Of a stretch of DNA of 45,162 nt, positions 35,367 to 43,579 are shown piece by piece. Positions within the stretch are counted from its first letter, which is position 1. Every line of letters begins with the position of its first letter. The notes under the pieces are model-generated. The model saw nothing but the letters and a program-made list of their open reading frames with translations, was not told the DNA's origin and searched no databases. The stretch covers positions 1-45,162 of the forward strand of contig NZ_JACVZC010000041.1 in the NCBI RefSeq assembly GCF_016658545.1, given 5' to 3'. Made by a program: the position numbers and the translations under genes. This DNA comes from Pseudomonas sp. S37. GTDB taxonomy: Bacteria; Pseudomonadota; Gammaproteobacteria; Pseudomonadales; Pseudomonadaceae.

Positions 35367-35771
35367 ATGAAAACGACCCTGATCGCCGCGGCCGAAGTCG
35401 ACCGCCTGGAGACCTGGCAGCGCTACACCAGCAACATGTGCCATGGCTGCCATTCGACCTGCTGCACCCTGCCGGTGGAGGTGAAGATCAAGGATCTGAT
35501 CCGTATCGGCGTGGTCGACGAGTTCGAAAAAGACGAACCGCCGAAGAACGTGGCCAAGCGCCTGCAGAAAGAAGGCATCATCGAGCGCTTCAACCAGAAG
35601 TCGGGGATTTTCACCCTGACCCGGATGAGCAACGATGACTGCATGTACCTGGATCGTAAAAGCCGGCTGTGCACCATTTATGACAAGCGCCCGGACACCT
35701 GCCGCAACCACCCCAAGGTCGGGCCGCGGCCGGGGTATTGTGCTTACAAGCCCAAAGTGGTTGGGCGTTGA
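35367..35771 (+). CDS. YkgJ family cysteine cluster protein
   Basis: 134 residues from ATG 35367. A cysteine cluster CHGCHSTCC (C-x2-C-x3-CC, about residue 30-38) is followed by DCMYLDRKSRLCTIYDKRPDTCRNHP, with further conserved cysteines. This is the YkgJ/UPF0153 (CxxCxxCC) family, thought to bind zinc or an Fe-S cluster; its function is not known. An in-frame reading to 35280 would run through the likely promoter, so the shorter start is used, although only a weak ribosome site (TAAAG) is seen. Divergent from glgP. A structured intergenic stretch with a strong terminator follows on the same strand. Confidence 0.9.
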   Translation: MKTTLIAAAEVDRLETWQRYTSNMCHGCHSTCCTLPVEVKIKDLIRIGVVDEFEKDEPPKNVAKRLQKEGIIERFNQKSGIFTLTRMSNDDCMYLDRKSRLCTIYDKRPDTCRNHPKVGPRPGYCAYKPKVVGR

Positions 35772-35936
35772 CGCCTGCGCAGAGAGTGAATAGACTTTTA
35801 ATCGTCTTGATGTACACGGAGCTTCCTACAGGAAGTGTCTAGACGCCGCCACCTGGTTCCGGCCGTGCCGGTTGATGGGAGAAATCCCTAAGGGCATCCG
35901 CGATACGACCCCCTTAATTGGGGGTTTCGTATTTTT
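35772..35936 (+). ncRNA. Candidate structured RNA (small RNA or long 3' UTR) ending in a terminator
   Basis: The 173-base gap has no open reading frame of note but several compact hairpins in a row: CTTCC-TACA-GGAAG (35822-35835), CCGGC-CGT-GCCGG (35859-35871) and GGGA-GAAA-TCCC with a GNRA-type loop (35877-35888, possibly extended by GATG/CATC), then the intrinsic terminator at 35903-35936. That density on one strand suggests a folded RNA. It could be a separate small RNA, one processed from the 3' end of the ykgJ-type message, or only a structured UTR. I cannot match it to a named Pseudomonas RNA. Confidence 0.4.
35903..35936 (+). terminator. Strong intrinsic terminator after the YkgJ-type gene
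   Basis: ATACGA-CCCCC, loop TTAATT, GGGGG-TT-TCGTAT, then five T. The 11 paired positions plus the T-run make a clear plus-strand terminator. Its left half pairs across a 2-base bulge. Confidence 0.9.
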
Positions 35937-35944
35937 ACAGATCG

Positions 35945-36619
35945 CTATCGCCTTGCAGGTCGTCGAATCGGCTCATTTCTGAGTTTCTTCAGCATCAGCA
36001 ACCAGCCTTTGATCTTCTCATGCCGTTTCAAGCTCGTCGGCCGGCTTGAAGGGTGGTTTTGGTCACGTATATAGGCACTTTCAACATGCACCTTGAGGCT
36101 GCGGGCTGAATCGCGGCGCAAGTTGAAGTACACCTCATATCGGCTCCCATCTGGATAACCAAACTGATTACCTTCCAATGTCAGCCAGTTGCTATGCCCA
36201 GTAAACAGGCATTGCCGATCGGCTAACGAAGCCATGATGGCCGGCAGCTGCAATGAAAGCTGGTGTCGCCCCGGGCAAAACGCTCGCCGAATGCCTCGAT
36301 GGTCGATCAGCAGATGATCTTGGCCAATATCATGAAAATCCAGCTCCATGCCTTGCTTAGGACCGAAACTTACGCAGTGGCTGGAATACTCGACGACTAA
36401 GGTCAACGCTTGCAGCCCATGTGCTTCAAGCCCAGGGATTGCCAGCAGGTGTGATTCAGGGCGCAAATGAAGCAAGCTCCAGCAGGTACCGGCAACATCA
36501 ATTTGGCCATTGGCCAAATGCTCCTTCCACCCCTTGCCTTTCATTGTCAGTCTCAAGCAATTTCCAGCAGCCAGCCTACTGAGGCTATCGACCCTTGCCA
36601 AAAACTCCTTGGTAAGCAA
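35945..36619 (-). CDS. Hypothetical protein, possibly of a stationary-phase-adaptation-like family
   Basis: 224 residues at most. The start is uncertain: TTG 36619 follows a stop codon directly, and an internal ATG at residue 26 (MKGKGWKEH) is the alternative. There is no signal peptide or membrane segment. Visible features are HLRPESHLLAIPGLEAHGL, FCPGRHQLSLQLP and, near the C-terminus, SRYEVYFNLRR followed by SLKVHVESAYIRD, then a basic tail. That last pattern recalls proteins annotated as 'stationary phase growth adaptation protein', but only weakly. Gene and flanks look less GC-rich than the surroundings, with codons such as TTA, ATA and CTT, so recent acquisition is possible. Converges on the ykgJ-type gene. 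Confidence 0.65.
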   Translation of the reverse strand: MLTKEFLARVDSLSRLAAGNCLRLTMKGKGWKEHLANGQIDVAGTCWSLLHLRPESHLLAIPGLEAHGLQALTLVVEYSSHCVSFGPKQGMELDFHDIGQDHLLIDHRGIRRAFCPGRHQLSLQLPAIMASLADRQCLFTGHSNWLTLEGNQFGYPDGSRYEVYFNLRRDSARSLKVHVESAYIRDQNHPSSRPTSLKRHEKIKGWLLMLKKLRNEPIRRPARR

Positions 36620-36776
36620 TTACTTCAATTGAAATATGAAGCAATAGAAGTAGCTTCCCGTTGATAGAAATCACAGCAAGCTAGACAGTCCAATGACTCC
36701 CCACAAGACATCGCTGGCGTTACAGAACCCCTTACATCCGTTTGTGAGATCGCTTACAAATACTTCGCCACCCCAA

Positions 36777-36813
36777 TAAAAAACGCCCCCGGCCTTTCGA
36801 CCGGGGGCGTTTT
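36777..36813 (-). terminator. Bidirectional intrinsic terminator after typA
   Basis: A 10-bp perfect stem (ACGCCCCCGG / CCGGGGGCGT, 36783-36792 and 36801-36810) with an 8-base loop, A-run on the left and T-run on the right. On the minus strand it ends in six U, 22 bases past the typA stop. Confidence 0.93.
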
Positions 36814-36831
36814 CATTCAGCCAGAGCTAAC

Positions 36832-38652
36832 TCAGTTCTTGGCTTTCTTGGCAGCGCGGGTACGCTCGCCTTCGTCCAGGATCTTCTTGCGCAGACGGAT
36901 CGACTTAGGCGTCACTTCGCACAGCTCGTCGTCCTGGATGAATTCCAGGGCCTGTTCCAGGGTGTGGCGAACTGGCGGCACCAGGGCGATGACTTCGTCT
37001 TTGCCCGAAGCACGCATGTTGTCCAGTTTCTTGCCCTTGGTCGGGTTCACGCCCAGGTCGTTGTCACGGCTGTTCAGGCCGATGATCTGACCGTTGTAGA
37101 TCTCCTGGCCGTGTTCAACGAACAGCTTGCCGCGAGCCTGCAGGGTTTCCAGCGAGTAGGTCAGCGCCTTGCCGGTTTCGACCGAAACCAGAACACCGTT
37201 CAGGCGGCCGGACATCTGGCCCGACTTCATGGTGTCGTAGCGGTCGAAGATCGAGGTCAGGATGCCTGCACCGTTGGTCAGGGTCAGGAACTGGTTACGG
37301 AAACCGATCAGACCACGGGCTGGAATGTTGTATTCCAGGCGAACACGGCCCTTGCCATCCGGCACCATGTTGGTCAGGTCGCCTTTACGCAGGCCCATCT
37401 CTTCCATGACCTTGCCCTGGGATTCTTCAGGGATGTCGATGGTGACGTTCTCGAACGGCTCCTGCTTGACGCCGTCGACTTCGCGGATGATTACTTCAGG
37501 GCGGCCTACAGCCATCTCGAAGCCTTCACGACGCATGGTTTCGATCAGTACCGACAGGTGCAGCTCACCACGGCCCGATACCTTGAACTTGTCAGGGGAA
37601 TCGGTTTCCTGAACGCGCAGGGCTACGTTGTACAGCAGCTCTTTGTCCAGACGGTCTTTGATGTTACGGCTGGTGACGAACTTGCCTTCCTTGCCGCAGA
37701 ACGGCGAGTCGTTGACCTGGAAGGTCATCGAAACGGTTGGCTCGTCAACGGTCAGCGGCTTCATCGCTTCTACCGCGTCCGGGGCGCACAGGGTGTCGGA
37801 GATGAACAGCTCGTCGAAACCGCTGATGCAGACGATGTCGCCAGCCTGGGCTTCTTCAACGTCTACACGGTGCAGGCCGTGGTGGCCCATCAGCTTCAGG
37901 ATGCGGCCGTTGCGCTTCTTGCCGTTGGTGTCGATGGCGACAACCGGGGTGTTCGGCTTGACGCGACCACGGGCGATACGGCCAACGCCGATAACACCGA
38001 GGAAGCTGTTGTAGTCCAGTGCGGAGATCTGCATCTGGAACGAGCCGTCACGGTCAACGTCCGGCGCCGGTACGTTGTCGACGATCGACTGGTACAGGGC
38101 GGTCATGTCTTCGCCCATTTCGGTGTGGTCCAGACCGGCGATGCCGTTCAGGGCCGAGGCGTAGACGACTTTGAAGTCCAGCTGTTCGTCGGTGGCACCG
38201 AGGTTGTCGAACAGGTCGAAGATCTGGTCCAGAACCCAGTCAGGACGCGCGCCCGGGCGGTCAACCTTGTTGATCACGACGATTGGCTTCAGGCCGGCTT
38301 CGAAGGCCTTCTTGGTCACGAAGCGGGTTTGCGGCATCGGGCCGTCCTGGGCGTCGACCAGCAGCAGCACGGAGTCGACCATCGACATTACACGCTCAAC
38401 CTCGCCACCGAAGTCGGCGTGGCCGGGGGTGTCGACGATGTTGATGTGATAGCCGTTCCAGTTGATGGCGGTGTTTTTCGCCAGAATGGTAATACCGCGC
38501 TCTTTTTCCTGGTCGTTGGAGTCCATGACGCGCTCGTCGTTGAGCTCGTTACGCTCCAGGGTGCCGGACTGACGCAGGAGTTTGTCGACCAGGGTGGTTT
38601 TACCATGGTCAACGTGGGCGATGATGGCGATGTTACGCAGATTTTCGATCAC
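36832..38652 (-). CDS. typA: Ribosome-associated translational GTPase TypA/BipA
   Basis: 606 residues, full family length. It is an EF-G-like GTPase that binds the 70S ribosome and assists 50S assembly and stress or cold adaptation. GTP-binding motifs are AHVDHGKTT (12-20), DTPGH (74-78) and NKVD (128-131). The EF-Tu domain II and EF-G-like domain III follow, then the TypA-specific C-terminal domain, with [17 protein letters not shown], and a basic KKAKN end. The start is GTG 38652 ([18 protein letters not shown]). Monocistronic, with a strong terminator. Confidence 0.98.
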   Translation of the reverse strand: MIENLRNIAIIAHVDHGKTTLVDKLLRQSGTLERNELNDERVMDSNDQEKERGITILAKNTAINWNGYHINIVDTPGHADFGGEVERVMSMVDSVLLLVDAQDGPMPQTRFVTKKAFEAGLKPIVVINKVDRPGARPDWVLDQIFDLFDNLGATDEQLDFKVVYASALNGIAGLDHTEMGEDMTALYQSIVDNVPAPDVDRDGSFQMQISALDYNSFLGVIGVGRIARGRVKPNTPVVAIDTNGKKRNGRILKLMGHHGLHRVDVEEAQAGDIVCISGFDELFISDTLCAPDAVEAMKPLTVDEPTVSMTFQVNDSPFCGKEGKFVTSRNIKDRLDKELLYNVALRVQETDSPDKFKVSGRGELHLSVLIETMRREGFEMAVGRPEVIIREVDGVKQEPFENVTIDIPEESQGKVMEEMGLRKGDLTNMVPDGKGRVRLEYNIPARGLIGFRNQFLTLTNGAGILTSIFDRYDTMKSGQMSGRLNGVLVSVETGKALTYSLETLQARGKLFVEHGQEIYNGQIIGLNSRDNDLGVNPTKGKKLDNMRASGKDEVIALVPPVRHTLEQALEFIQDDELCEVTPKSIRLRKKILDEGERTRAAKKAKN

Positions 38653-38780
38653 AAGTGTATCTCGATCAGAGGATTCGGTTGCCGCCCAGTGTAGGCGGCG
38701 AATATGTACTGTTTAAGGCTCAGCGGGCCCGGCGGTCGGGAGGGCGATGGCGGATACTGCCGCCATACAGCCCCGGCGTC

Positions 38781-40235
38781 TTATGTCGGACGATAAACAC
38801 GCACATTGGCATGTCCCTCACTGAGCAGGTGGTGTGCGTGCAAACGGCTCATCACACCCTTGTCGCAATACAGCAAGTACTGGCGCGTTGGGTCCAGGTG
38901 CTTGAACTTGCTGTTGATGGCATAGAACGGCATGGCCTGGATTTCGATACCTTCGAGCACCAGAGGTTCGTCTTCCTGGGCATCGGGGTGACGAATGTCG
39001 ATGACGATCTGGCCTGGCAGCGCCTCGGCCACTTCCTCGATTTCGATGTCCTTGCCCAACTCATCGATCACGTGGTCGATGGAAATGAACTTGGCGCGCT
39101 CCAGGGCGCGCTCCAGCACGGCCATGTCGAACTGCTTTTCTTCGTGCTCCATGCGGTGACGCTTGGCATGGGTGGTCGGGTTCACCGAGATCACGCCGCA
39201 GTATTCGGGCATGTGCTTGGCGAAGTCGGCGGTGCCGATTTCGGTAGCCTGGTCGATGATGTCCTGCTTGTGGCTGGCCAGCAGCGGGCGCAGTACCAGC
39301 TTGTCGGTGGCCGAGTCGATGATCGACAGGTTCGGCAGGGTCTGGCTGGACACCTGGGAAATCGCTTCGCCAGTCACCAGCGCGTCGATCTGCAGGCGGT
39401 CGGCCATGTGGGCAGCGCCGCGCAGCATCATGCGCTTGAGGGTCACGCCCATGTAGCTGTTGTCGACCTTGTTGAGGATCTCGCCAACCACTTCTTCGAA
39501 CGGCACGCTGATGAACAGCACGCGCTGGCTGCTGCCGTACTTCTTCCACAGGTAGTGGGCCACTTCCATCACGCCCAGTTCGTGGGCACGGCCGCCGAGG
39601 TTGAAGAAGCAGAAATGGGTCATCAGGCCACGGCGCATCATCTGGTAGGCGGCAACGGTGGAGTCGAAACCACCGGACATCAGTACCAGGGTTTGCTCAA
39701 GGGCACCCAGCGGGTAGCCGCCGATGCCGTTGTGCTGGTTGTGGATCACGTACAGGCGCTGGTTGCGGATCTCCATGCGCACTACGACTTCAGGCGTTTT
39801 CAGGTCGATGCCGGCGGCGCCGCACTGCTGGCGCAGCTGGCTGCCGACGTAACGGTCGACGTCCATCGAGGTGAAGTCGTGGTGGCCGCCGCGCTTGCAA
39901 CGCACCGAGAAGCGCTTGCCGGCCAGCAGGTGGCCAAAATGGTGCTTGCACTTGGCGACGATGTCGTCGAAGTCACCCAGCGGGTACTCCTCGACCTGCA
40001 GGAAGTGGGTGATACCCGGCGTGCAGGTGAGGCGCTCGATCATCTCGCGCTGGACTTTCTCGTCTTCGACGCGGGTGACCACTTCGAGATTATCCCAGAC
40101 ACCGTCGACCGCGAGCTCAGGATCGAGGTCCTTGAGCACGTTGCGGATGTTCTTGCCGAGCTGGCGGATGAAGCGCTTGCGCACCGGCCGGCTCTTGATG
40201 GTGATTTCTGGGAAGACTTTGACGATAAGTTTCAT
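38781..40235 (-). CDS. thiI: tRNA 4-thiouridine synthase / thiamine sulfur carrier ThiI
   Basis: 484 residues with the long, rhodanese-containing form of ThiI. Order: N-terminal ferredoxin-like and THUMP RNA-binding domains (about 1-165), PP-loop ATPase motif SGGFDST (187-193) that adenylates U8 of tRNA, and a C-terminal rhodanese domain (about 400-484) with the persulfide cysteine Cys457 in [11 protein letters not shown]. The partner cysteine in MPEYCGVIS is also present. The enzyme makes s4U8 in tRNA, and in enterics its rhodanese part also supplies sulfur for thiazole. ATG 40235. It is divergent from glnA across a 488-base region. Confidence 0.98.
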   Translation of the reverse strand: MKLIVKVFPEITIKSRPVRKRFIRQLGKNIRNVLKDLDPELAVDGVWDNLEVVTRVEDEKVQREMIERLTCTPGITHFLQVEEYPLGDFDDIVAKCKHHFGHLLAGKRFSVRCKRGGHHDFTSMDVDRYVGSQLRQQCGAAGIDLKTPEVVVRMEIRNQRLYVIHNQHNGIGGYPLGALEQTLVLMSGGFDSTVAAYQMMRRGLMTHFCFFNLGGRAHELGVMEVAHYLWKKYGSSQRVLFISVPFEEVVGEILNKVDNSYMGVTLKRMMLRGAAHMADRLQIDALVTGEAISQVSSQTLPNLSIIDSATDKLVLRPLLASHKQDIIDQATEIGTADFAKHMPEYCGVISVNPTTHAKRHRMEHEEKQFDMAVLERALERAKFISIDHVIDELGKDIEIEEVAEALPGQIVIDIRHPDAQEDEPLVLEGIEIQAMPFYAINSKFKHLDPTRQYLLYCDKGVMSRLHAHHLLSEGHANVRVYRPT

Positions 40236-40373
40236 TGGTTAACAGCGCGCGCAGGGCCTGCCGAAAATGAGGGGCGCAAATTATAGCGGAAATTGCTCAG
40301 GATTTGACCAACTTTTGATCAGAAGCTTTTAGATAAATGCAGGGGTGGTTTTTGTGCCGCCTGTTCCGGCCCT

Positions 40374-40454
40374 TTCGCGGGTGAACCCGCTCCCACAATG
40401 ACCGCACAGATTTCGAAGGGGTGTAATTCCTGTGGGAGCGGGTTCACCCGCGAA
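40374..40454. repeat. REP palindrome pair upstream of the glnA enhancers
   Basis: Perfect 24-base inverted arms (40374-40397 and 40431-40454), core GGGTGAACCC, with a 33-base loop. It is between divergent genes thiI and glnA rather than at a 3' end, an uncommon place for REPs. Confidence 0.92.
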
Positions 40455-40487
40455 GAGGCCCTCAAAAAAAGTACATCACTCAAGCTG

Positions 40488-40504
40488 TGCACCATAGCGG
40501 TGCA
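40488..40504. promoter_or_regulatory. NtrC binding site 1 of glnA
   Basis: TGCACC-ATAGC-GGTGCA is a perfect match to the NtrC consensus TGCACC-N5-GGTGCA. Its centre is about 139 bases before the start point predicted from the sigma-54 promoter. Confidence 0.9.
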
Positions 40505-40518
40505 CCGATACCAAAATT

Positions 40519-40535
40519 CGCATCTTAAGGGTGCA
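40519..40535. promoter_or_regulatory. NtrC binding site 2 of glnA
   Basis: CGCATC-TTAAG-GGTGCA keeps the right half-site exactly and 4 of 6 bases of the left. Its centre lies 31 bases (about three helical turns) from site 1, as expected for cooperative NtrC binding. Confidence 0.78.
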
Positions 40536-40608
40536 TTTTTATAGCCCAACCCCCCGCCAAATGCCCGCAAACGCCCCCTTTTATCCCGCCCTCGCCATTT
40601 TCGGGCAC

Positions 40609-40624
40609 TGGCATGCAATTTGCT
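40609..40624 (+). promoter_or_regulatory. Sigma-54 promoter of glnA
   Basis: TGGCAT-GCAAT-TTGCT fits the -24/-12 consensus TGGCAC-N5-TTGCW, with the invariant GG (40610-40611) and GC (40622-40623) exactly 10 bases apart. The start point would be near 40635, giving a leader of about 90 bases. NtrC encoded downstream should activate it under nitrogen limitation. Confidence 0.88.
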
Positions 40625-40723
40625 CCCTTGTGAGGCAGGTAAGCTTGGCCGACTATCCGCGCCCGGCAACACCCTTTTTCCAGGGCAGCGGCCCACCGCG
40701 CTCTAGACCATCCGGAGGACAAC

Positions 40724-42130
40724 ATGTCGAAGTCGGTTCAACTCATCAAAGATCATGACGTCAAGTGGATTGATCTGCGTTTCACGGACACCAAAGGCAT
40801 TCAGCACCACGTGACCATGCCGTCGCGTGATGCGCTGGACGAGGACTTCTTCGAAGTCGGCAAGATGTTCGACGGTTCCTCCATCGCTGGCTGGAAAGGC
40901 ATCGAAGCATCCGACATGATCCTGATGCCGGTTGACGACACTGCCGTCCTGGACCCGTTCACCGAAGAACCTACCCTGATCATCACCTGCGACATCGTCG
41001 ACCCGTCGAGCATGCAGGGCTACGATCGCGACCCACGCGCCATCGCCAAGCGCGCCGAAGAGTACCTGAAGAGCACCGGCATCGGTGACACCGTATTCGC
41101 CGGCCCAGAGCCAGAGTTCTTCATCTTCGACGAAGTGAAGTTCAAGTCGGACATCTCCGGCTCGATGTTCAAGATCTTCTCCGAGCAAGGCTCGTGGATG
41201 ACCGACGCTGACGTGGAAGGCGGCAACAAAGGCCACCGCCCTGGAGTGAAAGGCGGCTACTTCCCGGTTCCGCCGTTCGACCACGACCACGAAATCCGTA
41301 CTGCCATGTGCAACGCACTGGAAGAAATGGGCCAGACCGTTGAAGTTCACCACCACGAAGTGGCGACTGCCGGCCAGAACGAAATCGGCGTCAAGTTCAA
41401 CACCCTGGTGAAGAAGGCTGACGAAGTACAGGCGCTGAAATACGTCGTGCACAACGTTGCCGACGCCTACGGCCGTACCGCTACCTTCATGCCGAAGCCA
41501 CTGTACGGCGACAACGGCTCGGGCATGCACGTACACATGTCGATCTGGAAAGAAGGCAAGAACACCTTCTCCGGCGAAGGTTATGCCGGCCTGTCCGACA
41601 CTGCCCTGTACTTCATCGGCGGTATCATCAAGCACGGTAAGGCCCTGAACGGCTTCACCAACCCGTCGACCAACTCGTACAAGCGTCTGGTTCCAGGCTT
41701 CGAAGCCCCGGTAATGCTGGCCTACTCGGCGCGCAACCGCTCCGCCTCGATCCGTATTCCTTACGTCGGCAGCCCGAAAGCCCGCCGTATCGAAGCGCGC
41801 TTCCCGGACCCATCGGCCAACCCGTACCTGGCCTTCGCGGCCCTGCTGATGGCTGGCCTGGACGGCATCCAGAACAAGATCCACCCAGGCGACGCGGCCG
41901 ACAAGAACCTGTACGACCTGCCGCCAGAAGAAGCCAAGAACATCCCGCAAGTGTGCGGCAGCCTGAAAGAAGCCCTGGAAGAGCTGGATAAAGGCCGTGC
42001 GTTCCTGACCAAGGGCGGCGTGTTCTCCGACGACTTCATCGACGCCTTCATCGAGCTGAAGAGCGAAGAAGAAATCAAGGTCCGCACCTTCGTACACCCG
42101 CTGGAATACGAGCTGTACTACAGCTGCTGA
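40724..42130 (+). CDS. glnA: Glutamine synthetase type I
   Basis: 468 residues, a GSI-beta enzyme forming dodecamers that make glutamine from glutamate, ammonia and ATP, the main entry of ammonia under nitrogen limitation. Landmarks are [24 protein letters not shown] (metal site), [19 protein letters not shown] and the adenylylation loop [10 protein letters not shown] with Tyr397. The presence of that tyrosine implies control by GlnE. ATG 40724 follows GGAGG. The promoter is sigma-54/NtrC type. A strong terminator follows, then ntrBC on the same strand. Confidence 0.99.
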   Translation: MSKSVQLIKDHDVKWIDLRFTDTKGIQHHVTMPSRDALDEDFFEVGKMFDGSSIAGWKGIEASDMILMPVDDTAVLDPFTEEPTLIITCDIVDPSSMQGYDRDPRAIAKRAEEYLKSTGIGDTVFAGPEPEFFIFDEVKFKSDISGSMFKIFSEQGSWMTDADVEGGNKGHRPGVKGGYFPVPPFDHDHEIRTAMCNALEEMGQTVEVHHHEVATAGQNEIGVKFNTLVKKADEVQALKYVVHNVADAYGRTATFMPKPLYGDNGSGMHVHMSIWKEGKNTFSGEGYAGLSDTALYFIGGIIKHGKALNGFTNPSTNSYKRLVPGFEAPVMLAYSARNRSASIRIPYVGSPKARRIEARFPDPSANPYLAFAALLMAGLDGIQNKIHPGDAADKNLYDLPPEEAKNIPQVCGSLKEALEELDKGRAFLTKGGVFSDDFIDAFIELKSEEEIKVRTFVHPLEYELYYSC

Positions 42131-42163
42131 TCTGACCGGCGCCACGCGCCGGTAGCATGATCA

Positions 42164-42190
42164 AACGGCCTCCTTCGGGAGGCCGTTTTC
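42164..42190 (+). terminator. Intrinsic terminator after glnA
   Basis: AACGGCCTCC / GGAGGCCGTT, a 10-bp perfect stem with a TTCG tetraloop, followed by a T-run. A second small hairpin (CCGGCGC-CAC-GCGCCGG) lies between it and the glnA stop. Confidence 0.94.
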
Positions 42191-42237
42191 GTTTCTGCGC
42201 CCCTTGTGCCTGCACTGCAACGTCCCTCGCCACGCTA

Positions 42238-42254
42238 TGCTCTATCTTGGTGCA
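42238..42254. promoter_or_regulatory. NtrC-like site upstream of ntrB
   Basis: TGCTCT-ATCTT-GGTGCA has the right half-site exact and 4 of 6 bases of the left. In enteric bacteria a single NtrC site over the glnL (ntrB) promoter mediates repression; a similar feedback role is inferred here. Confidence 0.55.
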
Positions 42255-42493
42255 CAAATCTGCGACGTGCCCCGATTTGCTCCCCAATCTGGTTCAAGTT
42301 AAACGTTTCACCAAGAGTTTCTGATCCGAATTTGCGCAGATTCAGGCCTTTCTCGCTAATCCCGCTTCTTTTCGGAGCTTTGGTTTGTTTCTTGCATTTT
42401 CTTCTACAGAGTCTCGCATCAGCGGGCCCACCCCGTGTCCGGCCCTGGCCAAGGCAGTGCCAGGCAAGCGCCAAAAGAGGTCAACGACGCCCT

Positions 42494-43579
42494 ATGACCA
42501 TCAGCGATGCACAGCACCGTCTGCTTCTGGACAACCTGACCACCGCCACGTTGCTGCTCAATGCCGAGCTGCGCCTGGAATACATGAACCCGGCTGCAGA
42601 AATGCTGCTGGCGGTCAGCGGCCAGCGCAGCCATGGGCAGTTCATCAGCGAACTGTTCACTGAATCGACCGAGGCACTCAGCTCGCTGCGCCAGGCCGTC
42701 GAGCAGGCGCACCCGTTCACCAAGCGTGAAGCACAGCTCACCTCACTGACCGGGCAGACCATCACCGTCGACTACGCGGTTACGCCAATCCTGCATCAGG
42801 GCCAGACCCTGCTGTTGCTGGAGGTACACCCACGCGACCGGCTGCTGCGCATCACCAAGGAAGAGGCCCAGCTGAGCAAGCAGGAAACCACCAAGATGCT
42901 GGTGCGCGGCCTGGCCCACGAAATCAAGAACCCCCTCGGGGGCATCCGTGGCGCCGCCCAGTTGCTGGCCCGCGAGCTGCCCGAGGACGGCCTGCGCGAC
43001 TACACCAACGTGATCATCGAAGAAGCCGACCGCCTGCGTAACCTGGTCGACCGCATGCTTGGCTCGAACAAGCTGCCGTCGCTGGCCATGACCAATATTC
43101 ACGAAGTGCTGGAGCGGGTGTGCAGCCTGGTCGAGGCCGAAAGCCAGGGCTGCATCACTTTGGTGCGCGACTACGACCCAAGCCTGCCGGACGTGCTGAT
43201 CGACCGCGAACAGATGATCCAGGCGGTACTCAACATCGTGCGCAATGCCATGCAGGCGATCAGCTCGCAGAATGAGCTGCGCCTGGGCCGCATCACGCTG
43301 CGCAGCCGCGCCTTGCGCCAGTTCACCATCGGCCATGTGCGTCATCGCCTGGTCGCCCGGGTGGAAATCATCGACAACGGCCCGGGCATCCCGCCGGAAC
43401 TGCAGGACACCCTCTTCTATCCCATGGTCAGTGGTCGCCCGGACGGTACCGGGCTGGGCCTGGCCATTACCCAGAACATCATCAGCCAGCACCAGGGCCT
43501 GATCGAGTGTGAAAGCCACGCAGGGCACACCGCCTTCTCGATCTACCTGCCCCTGGAACAAGGAGCCACCGCCTCATGA
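42494..43579 (+). CDS. ntrB: Nitrogen regulation sensor histidine kinase NtrB
   Basis: 361 residues from ATG 42494. Cytoplasmic, with no membrane segment. An N-terminal PAS domain (about 5-115, LLLDNLTTATLLLNAELRLEYMNPAAE) is followed by the phospho-acceptor His142 in RGLAHEIKNPLGGIRGAAQLL, then the ATPase boxes NIVRNAMQA (N), EIIDNGPGIPP (G1) and GTGLGLAI (G2). NtrB phosphorylates NtrC when nitrogen is scarce and, bound to PII, dephosphorylates it. The upstream in-frame extension to 42206 is not family-like. The stop overlaps the ntrC start (ATGA). Confidence 0.98.
   Translation: MTISDAQHRLLLDNLTTATLLLNAELRLEYMNPAAEMLLAVSGQRSHGQFISELFTESTEALSSLRQAVEQAHPFTKREAQLTSLTGQTITVDYAVTPILHQGQTLLLLEVHPRDRLLRITKEEAQLSKQETTKMLVRGLAHEIKNPLGGIRGAAQLLARELPEDGLRDYTNVIIEEADRLRNLVDRMLGSNKLPSLAMTNIHEVLERVCSLVEAESQGCITLVRDYDPSLPDVLIDREQMIQAVLNIVRNAMQAISSQNELRLGRITLRSRALRQFTIGHVRHRLVARVEIIDNGPGIPPELQDTLFYPMVSGRPDGTGLGLAITQNIISQHQGLIECESHAGHTAFSIYLPLEQGATAS

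Larger units (their letters stand above)
40236..40723 (+). promoter_or_regulatory. thiI-glnA divergent control region (overview)
   Basis: This 488-base gap has no convincing gene. From left to right it holds the thiI upstream region, a REP pair (40374-40454), two NtrC sites (40488-40504, 40519-40535), an AT-rich tract with TTTTTATAGCCC, a sigma-54 promoter (40609-40624) and a roughly 90-base glnA leader ending in the ribosome site CCGGAGGACAAC. Confidence 0.8.
42131..42493 (+). promoter_or_regulatory. glnA-ntrB intergenic region (overview)
   Basis: This 363-base gap holds the glnA terminator hairpins (to 42190), one NtrC-like site (42238-42254) and an AT-rich stretch (about 42285-42415) that probably contains the ntrB promoter. 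The ntrB frame stays open leftward to 42206, but that part has no conserved protein features. I see no separate gene here. Confidence 0.6.

Noticed and set aside
40703..42145. 480-codon minus-strand frame opposite glnA
   Set aside because: Exact antisense of glnA, with no ribosome site and no conserved features.
42206..42493. N-terminal extension of NtrB to 42206
   Set aside because: The added 96 residues are Pro/Arg/Leu-rich and unlike NtrB, and they overlap the NtrC-like site; MTISDAQHRLLLDNL is the normal family start.
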